NCBI RefSeq assembly: GCF_028583425.1 | Contig: NC_072792.1 | Span: 160,276,676-160,340,675 of the forward strand | Length of the DNA stretch: 64,000 bases | Source: Eublepharis macularius | Taxonomy: Eukaryota > Chordata > Lepidosauria > Squamata > Eublepharidae | Reading direction: 5' to 3' | Shown here: positions 60,040 to 64,000 of the stretch, piece after piece | How the letters are laid out: every line of letters begins with the position of its first letter | Position numbering within the stretch: position 1 is the stretch's first letter | Position numbers and translations under genes: made by a program | The notes under the pieces: generated by a model | Database searches by the model: none | What the model saw: only the letters and a program-made list of their open reading frames with translations | Told to the model about the DNA's origin: nothing

Positions 60040-60140
60040 GCTTTGGCCTCTGTGCTACGCTCATAGGACTTGGTCCCTGTGTGGAACAAGACTAGCTGGA
60101 GCACTGGTCTGATTCAGCTGGGCTCTTCTTATGTTCTTGT
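60040..60140 (+). repeat. LINE tail fragment, same family as 46100-46460
   Basis: Reads ggaggctttggcctctgtgc and gattcagctgggctcttctt, ending atgttctt. Confidence 0.45.
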
Positions 60141-60384
60141 GTGTGCATATCCCAAACATAGATATCAATGTTGGGCTTTTTGAAGGGTGGGGAGAAGAGC
60201 TGTCTTGTTGCGACAAGAGATTGTAGAACAAACTGGCAGTTTCTTCAGTGAATCAGGAGTTGGCAGTGGCCACATTCAGTGTGCTCTTTTGGGCTGGCAT
60301 GGTGGGACTGGTTTCCTTAGTAGCACTGAAAGATTTTTGGCAGGAAAAGGCAAGGGCCCTTTTTTTATGACAAACAGGGCAACC

Positions 60385-60465
60385 CAAAGCAGAGTTACTC
60401 CAGTCTAAGCCCATTGGGTTCAGTGGGTTTAGGCTGGGGTGACTCTGTTTAGGATTGCACTGAAA
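60385..60465. repeat. Small palindromic repeat, same family as 47020-47107
   Basis: gcagagttactccagtctaa, gcccattgggttcagtgggt and gtttaggattgcactgaaa. Confidence 0.55.
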
Positions 60466-60981
60466 ATGTTGTTTTTAAATGGGAAGGCAACTGAAAAGGC
60501 AACTGATATATCAAGGCAGAGAGAAGGGGAGCTGTCCGTTCAGCACTCCTGTGGAGCAAAGCACGGCAGCTGATGCAGCGATAAAAATACAGCTTGACTG
60601 TGAAATAGAAAACAGAGTTTCACCTTTCGAAGTCCTTTGACTTCAGTGGATTTAGGATGGTTTCACTGTTTAGGATTTCCCTGTTAGTCTTGGGGGGCTT
60701 GTTTATTACACTTGTGCAACAAAGTGTAGGATGCATATCTGTTAAATATAGCACTGAATAAGTTGCATTGAACAACACTGCTGGAAAATGGATGTAGCAT
60801 ATGGGATTAAAATTGCATTACGAAATGGCAAGGCATCACTCATTTTGTGCTTGCACTGAGTTAGGCATTCTTCAGTTATGCCATACAAAGCATAACTAGT
60901 AAAGAAAGCAATCCACATTTTGAGTCTCCTGTTCACTGAAACAAAGAGAGGTTTCATCAGGCTGTCTTGTCCAAAGGAACT

Positions 60982-61212
60982 ACTGCATGGTGTAGTGATT
61001 GGCGTGTAGGACCAGAATCTTGGAGACCCAGGTTTGAATCCTCACTCTGCTGTGGAATCTCTTGGTGACCACAGGCCAGTCATATACTCTCATCCTAACC
61101 TACCTCCTGGGGCTGTTGTGAGGATAAAATGGAGGGGAGAGTGTGGCAAGGTGCTTTGAGTCCCCAGGAAAAAATGAGGCATAAATATTTGTATAAATAA
61201 AATAATAAATAT
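60982..61212 (+). repeat. CORE-SINE copy
   Basis: Reads gcatggtgtagtgattggcg to ttgtgaggataaaatggagg and a tail with ataaataaaataataaa. Same family as 35846-36092. Confidence 0.7.
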
Positions 61213-61679
61213 AGGGAGAGAATCAGGGCCATGCAAGATGACAGTGTGATTCATGTTCCCTAAGGGAGGGATAATGGGGAAATCAGAACTGACGGATAGG
61301 GCTTGATTTTAAGATGAGATGTGTCAGGCTGAACCTGGACTCACAATTCCCCACATGAAGCAACTGAAGAAGGGAGCTCTGAAAGCTCCCTTCTTTTAAA
61401 ATTTTTTTTTATTTAGTTTAATTAACTAATTAACAATATAACATTATAACAACACAGAACAAACCAACAAGCATACATAAAAAGTGCATCTCATAAATAT
61501 TGGAACTTTAACATGTTATAAATATCAATGAAGAGTTATATAACCTTTAATACTAGAAAAACTTAACGTTAGTTTAGGGTAACCAAAGAAGTGATAGATG
61601 TATTGTCGAAGGCTTTCACGGCCGGAGAACAATGGTTGTTGTGGGTTTTCCGGGCTGTATTGCCGTAGTCTTGGCATTG

Positions 61680-61729
61680 TAGTTCCTGAAGTTTCGCCAG
61701 CAGCTGTGGCTGGCATCTTCAGAGGTGTA
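61680..61729 (-). ncRNA. Hammerhead ribozyme motif with altered cleavage triplet, copy 2 left arm
   Basis: CTGAAGA (61722-61716), stem II and GAAAC (61695-61691) are kept. The triplet after it reads TTC in place of GTC, which breaks the ACGT palindrome of stem III. It is probably weakened or dead. Confidence 0.6.
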
Positions 61730-61792
61730 GCACCAAAAGACAGAGATCTCTCAGTGTCAATCTGTGACACTGAGAGATCTCTGTCTTTTGGT

Positions 61793-61845
61793 GCTACACC
61801 TCTGAAGATGCCAGCCACAGCTGCTGGCGAAACGTCAGGAACTAC
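61793..61845 (+). ncRNA. Hammerhead ribozyme motif, copy 2 right arm
   Basis: CTGAAGA at 61802-61808, a 6-bp stem II (GCCAGC with GCTGGC), GAAAC at 61829-61833 and GTC at 61834-61836. All conserved core positions are present. Confidence 0.7.
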
Positions 61846-62475
61846 AATACCAAGACCACGGCAATACAGCCCGGAAAACCCACAACAACCAAAGTGATAG
61901 ATGTTTAGGAGGATGTATATCCTTGACAATTAAAAATTCAAAAAATGGAAACTATTTAGTTACAAAGTTTCTTTCAGACAGAGTTGTGATTGATTAATAA
62001 TTTCTGAGACCTTTTCTTGGATATAAAAATCCCATAACTTAATTAACCAACTTTCAATAGAGGGGATTTTAGGTGATTTCCAGCTGGATGCCAAAAAGCT
62101 CCCTTCTTCAGATACTTTGAAGCTCCCCTGAAAATCCTTTTGGTCTCTGAGCCACTAGACTCAAATCCTGCTATTCTACTGCAGACTGGCACGGCTACCT
62201 ACCTGAAACAATCCCTTACATGGAAGCCGCTGTGCTCAGCTGTGGGAGGGGCTGGATATGTGTGAGTCAGAAGCTCTCTGTGCATACTGGAAGACATGGT
62301 TTTTTCTAGCCATTTCATACTAGAGGGGTGCCTCCACTTGTTCCGCTGGGCAACCTGGTCACTCGTTGTCCTCGAGATCTTTAATAGTAATTTGAATCCT
62401 GAATGAGCAGTTCTGCCTCCTTCCAAAAAAGAGTTGCAACAATACCAGATAATCATCCTCTTACAATAACTTATA

Positions 62476-62643
62476 TTGTTCTCCTCCATTTTATCCTCAT
62501 CACAACTCTGTCAGGGGCATTAGGCTGAGGAGAAGTGACTGGCCCAAGGTCACCCAGCCAGCTTCCATGGAAGAATGGGGATTTGAACCCGAATCTCTCA
62601 GATCTTAGTCAGACACTCTGACCACTACACCACAGTGGCTCCG
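62476..62643 (-). repeat. CORE-SINE copy
   Basis: Reverse copy: ctcctccattttatcctcat, ggcccaaggtcacccagcca and accactacaccacagtggct on plus. It lies next to a second copy in the same orientation. Confidence 0.7.
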
Positions 62644-62690
62644 ATAGCTCAGGGAGGTTCTTAAACCCCCTTTCTTTTGTAAAGGAGGGA

Positions 62691-62926
62691 TATTTTTCAC
62701 CCTCCCTCTTCATGCTGCCTTTCTCCCTGATGCGGACACAAAGCAGCTGACATTGTTCTTCTGTCCTCCAGTTTATCTTCACAACAATAACCCTGTAAGG
62801 CACATTAGGCTGCAAGGGTGTGACTGATCCAAGGTCATCCAGCAAATCTCCATGGTACAGTGGAGAGTTGAACCTGGTCTCCTAGATCCTTTGCATACAC
62901 TCTAACTATTACACCACACAGCTCAC
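62691..62926 (-). repeat. CORE-SINE copy
   Basis: Reverse copy: tgctgcctttctccctgatg, caataaccctgtaaggcaca, gatccaaggtcatccagcaa and ctaactattacaccacacag on plus. Confidence 0.65.
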
Positions 62927-63387
62927 CCTCTGTGTCACACCCCCCCCCCAAACTGGAAGCAATGCAGGAGGAGATTGTGCTGACGCCAGCTAGCATTGCT
63001 GAGGAGGTGTTCAGGCCAAGCAGCCCCTGAAGCTTGGGCAGAATAGCTGGGATCTGGCTCTGCTCCTGGCTACCAGGAGCCCCCAGAGCAGTGGCCCACC
63101 TGGAAATTTCCCGGTTAGTGAAATGGCCAGCCCTCCCTGGCGGCAGAGATTTGTCAAGATAACATGGGCCAGGATGTTCTGATTCCCTTCATGATTGACA
63201 CTTCAATTCCCACAATCATCCTGAAGGTGGTGACCAATTTTCAAATGCCTCTCTTTATTTTCTAAGGAGTTACGCTTGTCACAAACAGACAACCTTCACT
63301 TCCAAGACAAATAGCAAGGGGAGACAGGGAGCTTGTCACAATAACCTGGGCAGTGATATTCCGATTCCTTAATCTTTGGCACTGTAG

Positions 63388-63605
63388 TTCTCATAGAATC
63401 ATAGAGTTGGAAGAGGCCATACAGACCATCTAGTCCAACCCCCTGCCCAGTGCAGGATCAGCCTAAAGCATCTCTGACAAGTATTCATCCAGCCTCTTCT
63501 TGAAAACCATCAGTGAAGGGGAGCTCACCACCTCCCTAGGCAGCTGATTCCACTTTTGAACTACTCTGACCATTTTTTCCTAATATCCAGCTGGTACCTT
63601 TGTGC
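63388..63605. repeat. CR1-related fragment ('agaatcatagagttggaaga' type)
   Basis: Reads atagaatcatagagttggaa, gaggccatacagaccatcta, ccagcctcttcttgaaaacc and tttcctaatatcc. This is the amniote CR1 antisense ORF2/tail pattern also known in birds. Confidence 0.65.
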
Positions 63606-63639
63606 ATGTTAGAGATCTTTGTGCATGATAGAGATCTCA

Positions 63640-63985
63640 GGTCCCCTGGTGGGGGCATGGCATCCCTCACTCCCACCCTCTTCCCTCCCATTCACCTGGC
63701 TGGCCGGGGGGGTGGGGAAGGCAGGGGAACAGGCCTCCTGGGCATGCTCCTGGGATGGTGCAACCATGTCACACCTGGGAATGATGTCATCTCACTGCCC
63801 CGCGAGAGCTCATGTGCTTTGCAGTGGGCCGATTTGTGCCCCAAACATGCTGAATTGGGCCCATTCAGAGCCCAAATTGGCCTGCTGGCAAGTACGGGAG
63901 TGCTCCTAGACTCTGTACAATGATGTGACTTCCCAGAAGTGATGTCATTGTGCCTCCCTAGGAAAGCGCCTACACTTTGCATGCA
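63640..63985. repeat. Repeat related to 54930-55180
   Basis: gggaatgatgtcatctcact, ccattcagagcccaaattgg and gaagtgatgtcattgtgcct. Open frames here on both strands are repeat shadows. The end of the window cuts the flank. Confidence 0.4.
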
Positions 63986-64000
63986 TGCAAAGTCAAAGAA

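Larger units (their letters stand above)
61602..61891. mobile_element. Fold-back element with hammerhead ribozymes, copy 2
   Basis: Near-perfect palindrome: arms 61633-61759 and 61765-61891 (127 bp each) around a 5-base loop, with about 31 extra bases at the left end as in copy 1. It is flanked by the direct repeat aagtgatagatgt (61589-61601 and 61892-61904); four bases may belong to the element. It is inserted in an L1 remnant. The arms match copy 1, but the spacer is missing. Confidence 0.75.
61396..62094 (-). mobile_element. 5'-truncated L1 LINE 3' end
   Basis: Flanked by the 14-bp direct repeat aaagctcccttctt (61382-61395 and 62095-62108). The minus strand ends in AATAAA and an A-rich tail next to the left repeat. 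Near 62100-61960 the minus strand reads an ORF2-like C-terminus with SIESWLIKLWDFYIQEKVSE, then a stop, like the end of L1 ORF2. The hammerhead fold-back copy 2 is inserted in it. Confidence 0.7.
61362..62215. repeat. Interspersed repeat ('gaagaagggagct' family) split by the L1
   Basis: gaagaagggagctct at about 61365, then the L1, then cttcttcagatac to ggcacggctacctacctg at about 62101-62205. The two sides form one retroposed repeat of a family also seen at 21868-21960 and 58005-58140. The family is not assigned. Confidence 0.5.

Noticed and set aside
1..64000. CRISPR arrays, operons, bacterial promoters or phage genes
   Set aside because: The window is vertebrate nuclear DNA with spliced genes. 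No regularly spaced repeats or bacterial gene layout are present.

Overview
The window is nuclear DNA of a vertebrate, most likely a lizard (Squamata). The evidence is two intron-containing protein genes with consensus GT-AG splice sites, a full-length Sauria-type SINE, CR1 and L1 LINE remnants, and many small hAT-type DNA elements. The species cannot be named from the sequence alone. There are no bacterial, plasmid or CRISPR features.

Two genes are present, both on the minus strand. CUL5 (cullin-5) runs from its start codon at 33376 to its stop at 1885. All 19 coding exons were found. They join in frame into 780 codons, the same length as human CUL5, and include the neddylation lysine at residue 724. 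RAB39A lies upstream. Exon 1 (58356-58579) and exon 2 (45021-45447) give a 216-residue Rab GTPase ending in Cys-Thr-Cys. The order RAB39A then CUL5 in the same orientation matches the human 11q22.3 arrangement. Both first exons sit in GC- and CpG-rich islands (about 33240-33880 and 58330-59110). The two products act in different systems: CUL5 scaffolds ubiquitin ligases and RAB39A works in endolysosomal traffic. Their adjacency is conserved synteny, not an operon.

Layout: 1-1884 is probable CUL5 3' UTR. 1885-33376 is CUL5. About 33900-44000 is intergenic and full of repeats (an ERV-like LTR, CR1 copies, a 5S-derived SINE, hAT elements). About 44000-58579 is RAB39A, with a 12.9 kb intron. 58580-64000 is upstream sequence with LINE and SINE remnants. 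Most other open frames are shadows of repeats or of the CpG islands.

The most interesting content is in the repeats. Two fold-back elements (14449-15006 and 61602-61891) carry hammerhead ribozyme cores in both arms, four motifs in all. Both are flanked by target duplications of about 13 bp, which fits Penelope-like retroelement terminal repeats. The second copy sits inside a 5'-truncated L1 that has its own 14-bp duplication. A second, unrelated fold-back repeat (40561-40712) has a weaker hammerhead-like core. Several hAT-type elements keep perfect 8-bp target duplications. One hAT element splits a CORE-SINE, and one CORE-SINE splits a CR1 LINE, so part of the insertion order can be read directly.
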